Below are positions 23,633-35,830 of a DNA stretch of 64,000 bases, in pieces. The DNA lies in assembly GCF_043641665.1 (NCBI RefSeq), contig NC_092190.1, forward strand, positions 14,258,048 through 14,322,047. The letters are read 5' to 3'. Below the pieces are notes generated by a model. The model was not told where the DNA came from. It did not search any database and saw only the letters and a list, made by a program, of their open reading frames with translations. Position 1 is the stretch's first letter; each line of letters begins with the position of its first letter. Source of the DNA: Enoplosus armatus. Its lineage: Eukaryota > Chordata > Actinopteri > Centrarchiformes > Enoplosidae. The position numbers and the translations under genes were made by a program.

Positions 23633-24255
23633 CGCTCATAACTTAATTCATGAACAAACTTTGGCACTTCATCCTTCCATGTTACTTTTTCTGTGGGTAT
23701 TAACTGCATACACCTCTATTACACCATGTTAACTCAACAGTTTTATTATGAGGCTTTTGTAACAAATTCACCTTGCAAAAAAAGTAATCTGAACAGTGTG
23801 TACTCTAAGTCATGTCAGAGCAGGTGATTTTCACTGGGGTAGGATATAGAGTTATTTCCTCACACATTAGTAGCAGAGTTGACAGGCCATAGAATGTACT
23901 GCACTTGAGCGCACTAATGGTCAGTGAGTAACCCCCCCCCCCCCCACCCCCGCCAAAGGGTATCACTCCAAGTGGTGATATTTACCCACAAGAGAATCAT
24001 TAAACCGTGTGATTTAGATTTAAATTAGAGCATGTTTATACTTACAACAAGATCTGGGCTTTATTTTCCACAACACAAAACATTTATCATGCACGTGAAA
24101 TGTTTCTTGTTAGCATTAATACAATTAACACAGCAAGAGCAGTAGATTTGCCATGAGAGAAAAACAAAGCTCTAGAGGATATAAGTGACTCTAAACGGTG
24201 CTCTACTTGAAACCGTGATCCTATATTGCCTCTAACAAAGAAGGAATACATATCC
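23633..24255. other. unclassified sequence with poly-C run
   Basis: Contains a 14-bp C run at 23932-23945 followed by ACCCCCGCC. Nothing else recognised. Confidence 0.55.
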
Positions 24256-24259
24256 TACC

Positions 24260-24287
24260 CTCCTCCTCCTCCTCCTCCTCCTCCTCC
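24260..24287. repeat. (TCC)n trinucleotide microsatellite
   Basis: Nine perfect TCC units flanked by ACCC and CAG. Confidence 0.95.
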
Positions 24288-24649
24288 CAGTTTTAGGTGC
24301 CACAAAGGACTACACTCTTGAAGAGAAACAGACTCACAATATAGGCTTACAAGTTCCTCTGGGTACAATTATACCATATCTCTCTAGTAACAAGTGGCTT
24401 AGGTAAGGGGGACAAGAGGACAACCTCTTGAGTGAAACAATTTAGCTGTCATGACTGTGTGGCAGGACCCAGTCCTGTTTGGGAGGCAGGCTGATCCCCT
24501 GAGTCAGAAGATAATCGTGTCCGGCCCAAAGAACCAATAAATCAATCTGGTTTAACAACCATGTTTCACAGACCTCTGTTTAGCTCCATCAACAAAAAGA
24601 AACATCACGATGTGCCTTTTAAAACAAGCCTCAGTTATTCTTGACCATG
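24288..24649. other. unclassified sequence
   Basis: Nothing recognised. Confidence 0.5.
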
Positions 24650-25320
24650 TGACATGTCACATCAACAGGAGAAGCATGTAATCGGATTATTTCTCTGAAT
24701 GTTTCTCCGTCTTCAAGCTAATTAAAAACTATAAATTTGTCATTGTTGATGACGCCTCAGTACTGTTATTGCTGCTTCATAAAAATGATGAAAGAAGACA
24801 GCTGAGAGAATATGAATATAAGTTTATCCCGCTATCACCTCCATGGTCAAGCACACAAAATACTTGTTTATTCATTAGACTTTTAATAAGCTGAGGTATC
24901 AAAGCAGACGCATGCTGGGATTGTTTGTGACTCACCAGGAGGTACTGTAAAGCTAACAGGGACTGGCAGCACCTGTGCCCCCACGTTCCAGCTGCCAGCG
25001 CTGTGCTGCGGGGCCCAGGAGAGGCACATTAGCCGGGGTTGCGACTGGGGCTCCACTAGCCTGGTCATGCTGGGGAAATGTCAGCCGCAAAACCAGCCAG
25101 GTCCACTGAGCCCTGAGCCTGGCTCTGGCGCCCAGCATGACTCTGACATGATCATGGACGGCGGTTGTGACACATGTAAGCAATGACTCCACACAGCTAT
25201 CTGATCAGCATTACGCTACTGTCAGAAGGCTCTAACTACAGGAGCGTGATGAGAGCTGTGATAGGGCTCCCTCTCTCATATGGGTCAGACATGGAGGTGG
25301 CCGGTCCACCTCCCTAAAAG
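24650..25320. promoter_or_regulatory. candidate conserved element, GC-rich core
   Basis: AT-rich shoulder (AAGCTAATTAAAAAC, ACTTTTAATAAGCTGAGG) leading into a GC-rich core (24930-25160) with CAGCTG, CCAGCATGACTCTGACATG and TGACATGATCATGG. The core may instead be a coding exon on the minus strand (see 24936-25069). Confidence 0.35.
24936..25069 (-). other. possible 134-bp exon (minus strand)
   Basis: Minus strand: TTTCCCCAG| acceptor with a weak pyrimidine tract and CCTG|GTGAGTC, a near-consensus donor. Only one frame is open through the whole segment, giving 44 residues from MTRLVEPQSQPRL to PVSFTVPP, with one base carried in and one out. The residues are Pro/Gln/Ser/Val-rich, as in activation domains or disordered tails. 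The stretch is the most GC-rich of its surroundings. No family recognised; a non-coding conserved element would look similar. Confidence 0.25.
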
Positions 25321-26325
25321 TCCTCAGTACTACACACTACCTTGTCAGTATCAACAGCACTTGATGTGCACTGTATGAAAAGACTCAAGGAATCAGGTGA
25401 AAAATATCTTTTCATAATTTCATTCATTCATTTATTTCCATTAATCTATTTCTTTACTTCTCACTTGAGGTATTTATTTTTAATGAACACACAAGTAGGA
25501 TTTAAAATACACCGGGAGCAAAACAAGCATTATTTGTCATAAGCCGTGTGTGCATCAACCATCAATCATTGCCATCACAATTGCCACAGTCTGCTGTCAG
25601 GGCCTATTACTGCTGAATTCATTTCCCTCAATTAATTCAAAATCTAACCCCTTGGCAGCCACCAATGTATGTTTTTTTATATCCATCCACCCACCTATTT
25701 GTCAAAATGGACTCAGTGACAGTACAGTAATGCATTCATTATAAAAATGAGAAACAATAGTGCACACATATCATTAATTAACTCAGCATTTATAAAAAGG
25801 GAAACATATAACAATATACTGTGGTTGCCACTCTAGTCAACATTTTGGACTATATACTTGGATATAGCCAGAATGAATCCATTATTAAATACCTTTTTCC
25901 CAAAACAGACAAATTTTGACTTCAGAGAAGAGTTGCTGTCTGATAATGTTTGCTGACCCCACTCGTCTTTGATTTATCTGTTTTTTCTGATGGCGACGAG
26001 CTTATAAAGCCAAAGCCCACATATGAGATCCCATCAGTTAAGTAAGAAAAGACAAAGAAATGTCATCAGAGTGTATTACTGTCTGATCATTTGTCTTATC
26101 TAAATCACCCCCACACACAGACATGAACATAAACAACAAAATAGAGAGAGCACATAATTAATAAACAGCACAAAGCACAACTATCCTTATCACCAAGGCT
26201 ACTGTATCCTATTAAACAACAGTTTTGTCTTGCAGAAGACAAGGAGACTTTCATGCCTAAAATGTAGTATTTAAATTAATTAAGTGTGAACAAGATTTAT
26301 TTTCAGGATATCATTTGAAAGTATA
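25321..26325. other. unclassified AT-rich sequence
   Basis: Nothing recognised. Confidence 0.5.
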
Positions 26326-26329
26326 ATTG

Positions 26330-26760
26330 CCCATAGGGATTAAAATGAACTCGGTGGGCTGTGGTGTCACCCCACTGAGCTCCCCATGTTGGGAAATGTC
26401 CAGTTTTAAAAGATTAATTTGCATCTTTGAGGAGAAAGTCTTAATCTCAATCTTTAAGGATGTTAAAAGAAAAAAAGAAAAGAGAAGAAAAGAACTTGCT
26501 TGCAATCAGATGCCACTTGACTAAAATGTTCACCATGCACAATCCACGATTACAATTTTCCTGTGCATGATTCCAATCGCTTTAGTGGCTGTGCAGGGAG
26601 CATTTCACCGTGCATATTAATTACACAGGGGCTTTGTCATGTGAGGGTCACAGCAGCCATGCTAGCTAAGCTGGGTCATTTAAACTGGCAGTGCAGCCTT
26701 GTGAGCCTGCTGTGCACATCACGGCCTCAGTCAGAAGGCAAAGACCTGCAGAGATAGGTT
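26330..26760. promoter_or_regulatory. candidate enhancer with octamer next to TCF/LEF core
   Basis: AGATTAATTTGCATCTTTGA at 26411-26430 stacks a homeodomain core (ATTAAT), a perfect inverted octamer (ATTTGCAT, 26417-26424) and CTTTGA, a TCF/LEF-like core. Further right, TGCATATTAATTACACAGG and GCCATGCTAGCTAAGC extend the island. Confidence 0.4.
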
Positions 26761-28193
26761 GCTGGTGTGATTACCAGTTCAGTAATAAATACCAATTTCT
26801 CACCAGCACCTGCAGATCTCATGCATCTAAGCAGCTCACAATAGGATTAAAATACACCTATTAGACTGTGTTTATTACAGATTAGAAAGTTAGGTTTGTA
26901 CTATAAGTGGTCAGAATAATGTCGTCCAGTCCTTTTTCATGATTTAGTTAAAACATTTGAATACAAACTGGTTTCACACGAGTAAGGGAAATGGAAATTC
27001 TTGAAAATGATGCTCATAAAAGCTGCACTGGAGTTAATTTAGCACCAAATGTCGCGCTATTCTTCACTTTTCTTCAGTCTTAACTCTCAAACTTGTTTTT
27101 GAGCGAATAGATTGCCGTGTTGTGTAAACCAAACGGTTTAATTTGCTTCCTGTGCAGTGCCTTTGCCACAAGTGTTGGTTGACATGAGCTCATGTGACAT
27201 TTGGGAGGGAGGGACGGGCACGAGTCGTGGCTGGTTAGGCATACAGCAATGACTCAGCTTGCTGATGTGTGGGACATTTCTCACATCTCTCTAGGCAAAG
27301 CCCCCCACACCAAACAGCTCCAAATAGCTTCTAACAACTTCCAGAGCAGAAGAAAAGAGATTCCCTTCCCGTTTGTTTTAAGGGGGACAAAGTTTTAAAA
27401 TGAAATGTTTCATAGAAAAAAAAAGTACCAAGATTTGAAAAAATGTATTCTTATGTCAGGATTCCTCAAAACTTCTAAAAGTAAACTAATAAAAATCCTA
27501 ATGATTTGGTGTTGAAGTGGCAGTAAAGTGTTGTTCTTTAGTCACAAAAACTTTAAACACACACATTAAAGTGATCTGCTCATTGTGGATTAGTTGTGTC
27601 ATGTGATATACAGGTGTCTATAGTTGCGTGTCCAAATGTAAACAAGTATGGACTGTTTTTATACTACTCTTTGAAGCATGATAACTAGGGGCTCAAAATA
27701 TACAGCACAAATTATATTCTCTGCGATATTTGCATCAGAAAACCACACCTGCAGCAACTCTGTGTCCTATTACACTTGTACCGTTATGGAGGTCATAATT
27801 CATCCTCATCATCCTGAACTTTCCTGTGCGAAAAAAGAAAAAAAATCTCAATACCCTCATGCTAATGTCCATAAAGCATTTGTTGTTCAGTGGGAAGCAT
27901 GAATTAGGCCCCACTCAGTATGTAGAAGAGATATCCAAATCCTGTGATGTGTCCTTTTGAGGCACACCTAACAAGTTTGCCCATTTCTGATTAGCTCAGC
28001 AGAAACTGTGATAGTTTACCTTGATAAATTAGAGGAGGCAAGATTTAATGAACAGAACATGGGGGTCACCTTTGTTTCTTGGGGTGATACAATAAGAAAA
28101 AAACAAACAGATTTTTCTTACTGCCACATGCCTCTCCTTAATAATCAGATTTCTCATCCTCCTCGTAATAGAGGGTGCACAGAATCTCATTAC
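26761..28193. other. unclassified AT-rich sequence
   Basis: Nothing recognised. A short A-rich run lies at 27416-27424. Confidence 0.5.
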
Positions 28194-28240
28194 CTTCTCT
28201 AGCTGAGGGGAGAGAGGCAACACTTCTTCTTTGACTTCCT
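28194..28240 (-). other. possible 47-bp exon (minus strand)
   Basis: Minus strand: a long pyrimidine tract (about 25 nt, CTCTCCCTCCCCTCCCC) then GGTTTACAG| gives one of the best acceptors in the window. The donor is AGAAG|GTAATG, acceptable but not ideal. The frame reads EVKEEVLPLSPQLEK after two carried bases and ends in phase 0. The acidic/proline pattern looks protein-like, but 15 residues prove little. No family recognised. Confidence 0.25.
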
Positions 28241-28807
28241 CTGTAAACCGGGGAGGGGAGGGAGAGGACGGGGTGGTGGTAGAGAAAGCATGGGACACAC
28301 AGAGTTCTGCTTATTTGCACATACATCGACATCCCCTTACAGATATGTAAATGACTCAGGCAAAACCCAAATGCTAAAGTCTACACCATTAGTTTTCCAC
28401 TTCATAATCTCCACATGGGGCCGTTAGAGGGATAATGTACCATACAATACATGGTTTACTTTTAATTAATAGGGAAAACGTATTTTGAAACGAATATTAA
28501 ATCTAGATTAATGTGGAAAAACCTCCCCTCTCTTTGAAAGGAGCAGAGAGGGAAAACAGCCAAAGCAGTCCACTTGAGAAGAAAAAAAAATCTAAATTCA
28601 AGAGGCATGAAATTATTAAATGGAACAATGGGAGATCACAAGTCTATTTTTCTGCAAAATAAAGGGATAGCATGGTCATCTTGTCACCAGAGAGGAGACA
28701 AAGTCATGCAGGGACTAAAAAAAAAAATGTTCAAATTGACAATATAAGGTTGAGGTGAGGTGCTGTAAATATTGGTTTAACTGGTGACACAAGTAATGAA
28801 TAATCAA
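28241..28807. other. unclassified sequence
   Basis: Starts with a purine-rich tract at 28245-28285; otherwise AT-rich with short A runs. Confidence 0.5.
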
Positions 28808-29156
28808 TTAGTTAGCTTTGAGCTAAATGCTAATGTTGGCATGATAACATGCTCACAATGACAAAGTTCAAAGTTAGCATGGTAAATTAATCTTTGGTAG
28901 TTCTGCAGGTATTTGATCATGAACCAAATTTTCTGTCAAAACTTTGACCTGATGATGGTGCTAGAAGAAAAACTCTGTGAATCACCAAAGACAGTAGATT
29001 CATCCTCTGGAGATCATGAAGGTCTGTGCTAAATGTCATGGCAGTCCATTAAAACAGCTGTTGAAATACTTCAGTCTGAAGCAAAGTGGTGAACCGACCG
29101 ACTAACCCACAGTCATCGCGCCATCCTTAGAGCCATATTGGTAGCATGGCTAAAAA
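28808..29156 (-). mobile_element. TIR-type non-autonomous element, copy B (inverted, truncated)
   Basis: Same family as 10740-11277 but on the other strand. Shared blocks read on the minus strand include TGTCATTGTGAGCATGTT, CATCATCAGGTCAAAG and GAAGTATTTCAACAGCTG. The right end (AGAGCCATATTGGTAGCATG, GCTAAAAA) is the element terminus. The opposite terminus is missing, so this copy is truncated. Confidence 0.8.
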
Positions 29157-30055
29157 TATTATATATAGCTTTTCTATTTTAAATATTTTCAAATTGAGTA
29201 TTTTTGTGTTTTGCACTGTTGGTTGCACCATTAGACAATGTTGCCTTCAGCTCTTGTAACTTGTGATGAGGCTTTTTCAACATTTTCACCAATGTTCACT
29301 ACTATTTATAGACTAAACGATGAATAAATGAATTGAAAAAGTAAAGTGCAGATTAATCAAAGGGTGAAACACACAGCCCTAGTTGGTTTATCATCCTAAC
29401 TTAGACTAGACTTAGATGTTGATTCCAACATTAGGCTACATGTACATCTGTGCTGCTCTGAAATATATAATTTAATACAAACTCTGACTTTACTACGAGA
29501 TATTTAAAAACAGAAATACCCATACGGACGAAGGCCCTGCAGTGATATAGGTTTGGTACATTAGTCTTCTTCTGAGGCTTTAAAAAACATCTGTTTGATC
29601 TCCTTTGATCATCCTTCCATCTGACAGACCACAAAGTAAAAGCAGAAAGGACAGCTCCTCCACCACCCAAAGTGGCACAGTACAGCATAACCCTCTGCAT
29701 GCTCTGCTCTCTCCAAATGCCAGATTTTATTGCCAGGTTGAGCCCTGGTTAGACCAATCTGCACTTCTTATATCCCCATGTCCCCACGTCCTTTGTCATA
29801 AATCCATCTTTCCAACATCACAAACTCCCTTGATCAATACACAGCTCCATTCCTCCTTTAACTCACAAGCATACATGTCAGCCGAGCCTTACAGCTGAAA
29901 GGATGTTTGTTTACGTATCTGTCACTGATTGTGCTTCATGTACACTGTGCAAGTGGCTCTTCTTTTCTGAGCACATGGAGTGTTCCCACTCCCCTAAGCA
30001 GGAGGTGACAAAGCATTTAGCGGCTCCTCTACAGTAAGTGACATATTTGGCTTCA
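29157..30055. other. unclassified AT-rich sequence
   Basis: Nothing recognised. Confidence 0.5.
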
Positions 30056-30059
30056 GTTT

Positions 30060-30260
30060 GCATTAAGCACAACAATTAATGCATGTTAATTCTTAATTAT
30101 GCTAATTTCATTTGAAACGGGCTGTGAGGTTCTAACAGGGTGGCTGGGTGAGAGAGGATTCTTTGGCGACATGGAGTTGTTGTTTTCTCTGGTAATGCTC
30201 CTAGCACGTTCACATGTCCTCTGGTGTTAGGGACCCTTAATGAGGATGGAAGTTCAAACA
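30060..30260. promoter_or_regulatory. candidate enhancer, homeodomain/POU sites
   Basis: AACAATTAATGCATGTTAAT continues directly into TCTTAATTATGCTAATTTC, giving four TAAT/ATTA cores and an ATGCTAAT octamer variant (30099-30106) in 45 bp. Confidence 0.4.
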
Positions 30261-31092
30261 TGACATGCTCTCGGCTCATAAAAATAATTGGGCTGTTTTT
30301 TTATCAGTCAAAAAAATCGGAAAACAATGTAATTCATTTGCATGCACCCCACCCAAAATTTGCAGGAGCACTTTAAAACATTACGACTGTGTTTTTAACA
30401 CAAAACAGTGGTGCAGCCGCGACACTCTGAAGGTCTTTCAACACCCGTTTAAGTTTAATGTCTTGATGGTTGATAGATTACAGAGGGACAAGACTGAAGT
30501 GGGCAAATGACAGTTTAGGAAATAGTACTCTTTCGTTTTTTGACCGTCCTTTTTCCATCCATCTTTAACATACTGTACCACGTGAAAACACCAAAACAGG
30601 ACACCAAAGTTCCATGTTAAACAAAGAGCAGTTAAAATGTCCTCTGTCTCCTCTGGTTAATACACTTTGGATCACTGATAAATTGAATCTCAGTGTCATC
30701 TTGCTTAGACCACTTTGAAATTTGTATATCCTGGGTTCAGCCCTGTGCCCAGTCATAGCTTCACACTCAACATCATAATTCCCCTGAGGAACACAACAAA
30801 GCGATCTGTCTGGTGGGTAATGTACTGTACACATGTGCTGTAATGAGATACAATTAAATCAAACCAAATTGTGTGGACAACTTAGTGTATCTAATGTTCT
30901 AATCCTTTTGCTGTTAGCAATTTTAAAACAAATTTGATGAAAAAAAAAAGGAACAAATGTGTCTTTACTGTGTTTCTTATAAGTGTGCCATCTTATTAGC
31001 GTAATTCCCCAACCAGAAACCTGCAAAATGTGCACTTTTGATTTTACAGTTCCATAAAATGTCTCTAATTCTCTTTATTCTCTTGTGTTTAG
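30261..31092. other. unclassified sequence
   Basis: AT-rich, with an A run at 30941-30951. Nothing recognised. Confidence 0.5.
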
Positions 31093-31237
31093 GGTATTCA
31101 AGGAAAATGAACAAGACATGGTTCGCACTGTTAACGACTGTGGCAGTCAGAATATTTCACCTGACACGAGCTGTGCAAGTTGCATGGCACAACCAACCCA
31201 ACCAACCACAACTGGGCCATTAAATATATGTAAATGA
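31093..31237 (+). other. possible terminal exon (plus strand), speculative
   Basis: Strong acceptor TTCTCTTTATTCTCTTGTGTTTAG| at the left edge. After one base the frame is open for 47 codons to TGA. It starts VFKENEQDMVRTVNDCGSQN, with four Cys and a PTQPTTTGP stretch near the end. No poly(A) signal follows closely. No family recognised. Confidence 0.18.
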
Positions 31238-32085
31238 AGAGAAACACAAGAGAGCCGGGTATAATAGCACGCACAAGGGAGAGATGGATCCTGGGTAGTG
31301 ATTAATTTATTTGATGATGCCTCTAGTGAGGAATTTTAGGTCACAAATGAAGTGACAGGATGACAAATTACCATTTTAAGAAATTTACTGGGAATCATTA
31401 ATGAACAATTGTAAGGTAGTTTACAGCAGGCAGAGAAGATGGAATAATGCAGATCTCTTTCCTTATCTAAGATGAATGATTTTATTCTTTCACATCCTTC
31501 TTATATGAAATACAGCAAGCAACTCAAACTGAACGGCAAATGTATTTAGAACAAAAAGAGGCACAATTAAAAAGCTGTTTGGTGGGAGGTAAAAAATGAC
31601 GTTTGAAGTAGATAAGGAGCAGTCGTCATCAGCTTAATCTGGACAAACACTGCTGTGATTGCACATTAAAGTTTCTTATCTACAATGGCACTCAGAACCA
31701 TGCTCTTATCAACATGAAACTTTGTAATTTGACTTTCATGCATAGCATGATGCATCAAACTTCTATTACAGCTCTGTCACCGTGTCAAACTATCAAGCCA
31801 CACAGAATGGCCTGTGTATCATACTGTTTCTAACTACTTAAAATAATTCTGATTCCACTGTAGATCAACACCTATAATGATGCTTTATAATTTCAAACAC
31901 ATGTCTAATTAAGAGAAGGATTATGCAGAGTGATGTAAAGCCTGACATATTCCTTATAGAAGGAAATATATGGATTGCTTCTGGCATCTTTTACACAATT
32001 TGGCTTTGTCACTGACAAAATAAATCAATTCATTAATTAAAATTAAGTTCATGTGTAAAAGACGGTATCATAGTTTATTTAAGTG
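31238..32085. other. unclassified AT-rich sequence
   Basis: Nothing recognised. Confidence 0.5.
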
Positions 32086-32089
32086 TTAA

Positions 32090-32540
32090 AGGAGACAGAT
32101 GCTCTTTCAAGAGTCGCTGTCAAGCTTGTCTGTCCTGTTCACTTTGCTGCCTTTAAATGGCTTTTAAAAGCCAGTGGTAAAAGAGAGCTGAAATGACAGG
32201 AGGAATCTTCACTGCGTGTATTAATTCGACAGATTCCTTGATTCCCCTCCTGGGCCCCTCTGGAGGACCCAATGCTTCAACGACTCGATGGTGCATTACA
32301 GTAGGTGTGACAAATATCTTTGGTTTAGAAGTGCTAGTGGTATGTTGGTTCACAGATGACATGTCACTGGGATGTCTAAAAACACCCATAATTGCACTTT
32401 GCAAAAGGGAAGCAGTGTCCCAATTTGGTCCATGCTGCAATGACGTGTCCCTGAGAGGAAGCTTCTCTGTGTCTGATATCGTTATAGTTGTTATATGCGG
32501 GGCATCATACCAGAGGAGCAGATTTCACTTTGATTCAGAA
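32090..32540. promoter_or_regulatory. candidate conserved element with 16-bp palindrome
   Basis: TGGCTTTTAAAAGCCA at 32158-32173 is a perfect palindrome. It is followed by TGTATTAATTCGACAG and a higher-GC stretch with CCTCTGGAGGACCC. Frames of 95-123 codons are open on both strands, more likely from composition than coding. Confidence 0.35.
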
Positions 32541-35079
32541 ATTCAAACAGAGCATTGCTTTTGAAATAGCAACTATGTGACACAAAAAGCTGCTGAAAAT
32601 GTTAAATGTTGCCAATAAGTGCAATTTGACTGTTATACAACAACTATATGTCAAAATATACAGCTCATTACTAAATAATTACAGTCAAACTGAAGGTATG
32701 AAATCAGTATATATATCCTTGGTGTCTGTTTTGACTTATGTCGGCCTACTTTATTTGATCAAAATTGGAATTATCAAAAAAAAAAAAATTAAAGTCATAT
32801 TTATTTCTATGCTGTGATTTAAGCACTTCCTACATTACTCCGTGACTCTGTACATTACATTACCTTGTACACAGTGTTCGAATTACACCGTAGCTTTGCG
32901 AGGGAGCCCTATTTTTGGGGGGTGGGAGGTCACTGTACAAAAACATAAAAAAATATACTCACTCCATTTCAATTCATACAGAGAATATTTAGCCCAGGAC
33001 AACATTCTTGCCCGTGTTCGTTGTAAAACTAAGAAACTAATGTAAGAATCTACTGCTTTACGAAATGTTCTCACCCATCATAGCATTCACTTGTTAGCAA
33101 GAAGACGTTCCTATCGGAAATCCATGCACGAATAAATACGCACATTGACAAGTGCTTCATTATTAGCCTATTATTTATTTCAGGACCCTAAATATACAGA
33201 AAAAAACAGTGCAACCAAAAATTACGCTATTGTCTCCTAGCAACGCCAGCCCTCAAATGTCAATTAACTGCTGCCATGGGAAATGCCCACCCAGAGGCCT
33301 GAAGCTTAGACACAGCTTCCACAAATATGTCCAAAAACAGTTTCATCTTCTTTTGAAACACAGAAAATGATCTATATTAGTATTATTATAGTTTTCTTAT
33401 GCATAAAGTGAGGAGAATTCAGATTCCAGTTCAGCTTTAATGTCTGCTTTAGATTATCAAATTGTAATAATACACTCTTTAAGTGGGAGAGCAGGGACTG
33501 CACCTTTGCTTGTATTTGAATTCACTGACCACTGCAAACCAGGCAGAGATATAAAAAAATCATAGGACAATATCAATAGCTAAAATTGCAAACTCTCTCC
33601 TACGTAACATTTGACGCCCTACTCTTGATTTATGCCACAGTACAAAGAAGCAGTGCACACATATCCCTTTCTGTGTCCTAGAATGCATTAAATCAAATAT
33701 CACAGAGAAGCGAGTTGGTGTTTCTACGATAGATCTGGGTTATTTTGCTCACAAGTTTCCTGTAGATTAATTACATGAATGATTACTTTGCTCAGAAAAG
33801 CAACACTCCTACTGAACATAAGTCTGGCAGTAACACAACAGCCTATCACAACTCACTGGTGCAGACACAGCCTATTTTTGCTCACTACGTAAGTATTGCA
33901 TTAGAGGGAAACATGGAAATTGGATGCTGAAATTGAAAAGTCTTCTTTGAAGAGCTAGCTCCGCAGAAGAATGAGACATTTTTCTTGTTCTCTTTCAACG
34001 GACCAAAAATAAAAAAGCGATTTATTGATTATCTAATGGGGTGGGTAATAATTTGTCAAGAAGTTTGTTGAAACTCAGATGAAAACAATGTATGTTTCTC
34101 TTAAATGTTTAATTTTAATAATTCAGTTTTGAGAGCTGCAGCAGCATGCTTTGAGCTGAGAGGTCATCAATTTACAGTTATACTTGACTGCAGTTACTCA
34201 GCTGACAGGCATTACAAAAAAAATCAGTTTTAACTATTTTAACTTCAGGCACATATTATCATGCTTTTAGCAGAAATCTCCTGGAGCTTGGAGACATAGA
34301 CAGAAACTGTATACGGAGAAAGATGACAAATAGATAGACCTATTTACAGACATATACAGCAGATATGGAATCCATATCTCCATTGTTTTTTTGTTTTTTT
34401 ATCCAGTAAGACATGGATACTCTACCTCTGCATAACCTCTGACCAAACCTCTTTGGTGTCACAACTGAATGCATGAGTGACCAGGGTAATGTTCACACTC
34501 TGCATTGGATACACATTGCATGTACCATGAAAGTGACTATGAGCTTCTTTCCAGATTGTGCCCAATTTCATGGTGCTGTACACACACAGCATCAGTTGAT
34601 CACACTGATTTGCCATATACTGGGTGTTTTCTGTACTTCAAGCAAAGGGACTGTCAACAGCATGCCTTATCATGAACACCATTTTGCATTATAGTTATCA
34701 TTATAGTTACAGTGAGTTCTGTAAGTGGGACTTATTGCACCAATATTTAAAAAAAATAAAGACAACAGTAAAGCATCATTTATCTCATATATCTTCTGTG
34801 TTTTAAAGCTGGGACCATCTTTGTACATATTTAATGAGAACCCAAGAACTGACTCCTCTCTCCCAGTGATGCAGGAAAAGGTGGATATTCTCTCTCTTTC
34901 CTCCTCTCCCGCTCTTGGCCTTTGTGGCGAGAATAATAAGCTGTATGCAAGTGATGTGTGTGGTTGTGGTTTGATTAACCTCTGCTCCAAGCTGTTGCTC
35001 CACACAATATCATTGCCTATTGACCTGCAGGTGCTCAGAGGTAGGGCTGGTGCAAAGGTCTGGAGATGTGGGACTCGCA
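32541..35079. other. unclassified AT-rich sequence
   Basis: Includes A runs (32778-32789) and a 132-codon plus frame (34725-35123) overlapping a 111-codon minus frame. Neither resembles a known protein. No splice pair supports them. Confidence 0.45.
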
Positions 35080-35830
35080 GTGGTAACAGGCCCCGGCCTA
35101 ATTGTCTGTTCTTTGTAAGCTGAAGTTATTGGCAGCTGCCACTGTCTCAACCGTCCTAGTGCCGGCCAAACGAACCAGGGCCTGCTAATTGCAATGGCCT
35201 TTTCATCATCTCAAATCAAACACTTTCATACAAGCCAGGAGAGGCAGCATCCTCTCAGACCATTAGTGAAGTACTGTAAGTATGGCACTGAGCTCAGAGC
35301 TGGACAGGCGCACCACCTACGCCACTCCCAGGATGTTACGCACTCTCTCTCACTAGCTATGGGAGTATTTAGCACACAGCCCCATTGACCTCCCCTCTCT
35401 CTCCTTACCTGAATGCCATAACCTGATTTTACCAATCATTTAAGAGGGTGGTTGGCAGGAGAGTGGATAGCAGCTCGGATGGCGGGTGTAAGTGGGGATG
35501 TGATGGCGGTGTTCGGCGGTGCCGGATTGGAAGGGAGGGCAACTGGTCCTCCTGACAAGAGATCAATACTGTCCTCAGACTGGCTGGAGTCAAGCTGCTG
35601 GGTCTGACAGGGGGCCGTGTGGCGTAATTGGATCAGGGGGCGCAGCAAGTCGCCTGCCCACCCCCCTTCAGTACTGTCACAGCTGTCACATGTCATCCCC
35701 CTGCACTGCTGTCACCCCAGGAGGCTAGTGGTTCTCTCCCTCTCCCCTTCCCCTCGCACCCATGCAAATGTCCACTTAGCAGATGAATGCCGCCGATATT
35801 AGGCACATTCTTCATGCTTTTATGCAAAAG
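35080..35830. promoter_or_regulatory. candidate conserved non-coding element
   Basis: GC-richer than its flanks. Contains GCCTGCTAATTGCAATGGCC, GTGGCGTAATTGGATCAGGG and a perfect octamer ATGCAAAT at 35762-35769 downstream of a pyrimidine/C-rich stretch. The several overlapping ORFs on both strands follow from GC content. Confidence 0.4.

Noticed and set aside
34725..35123. 132-codon plus-strand ORF
   Set aside because: Overlaps a 111-codon minus ORF with equal claim, has no splice support and no recognisable motif.
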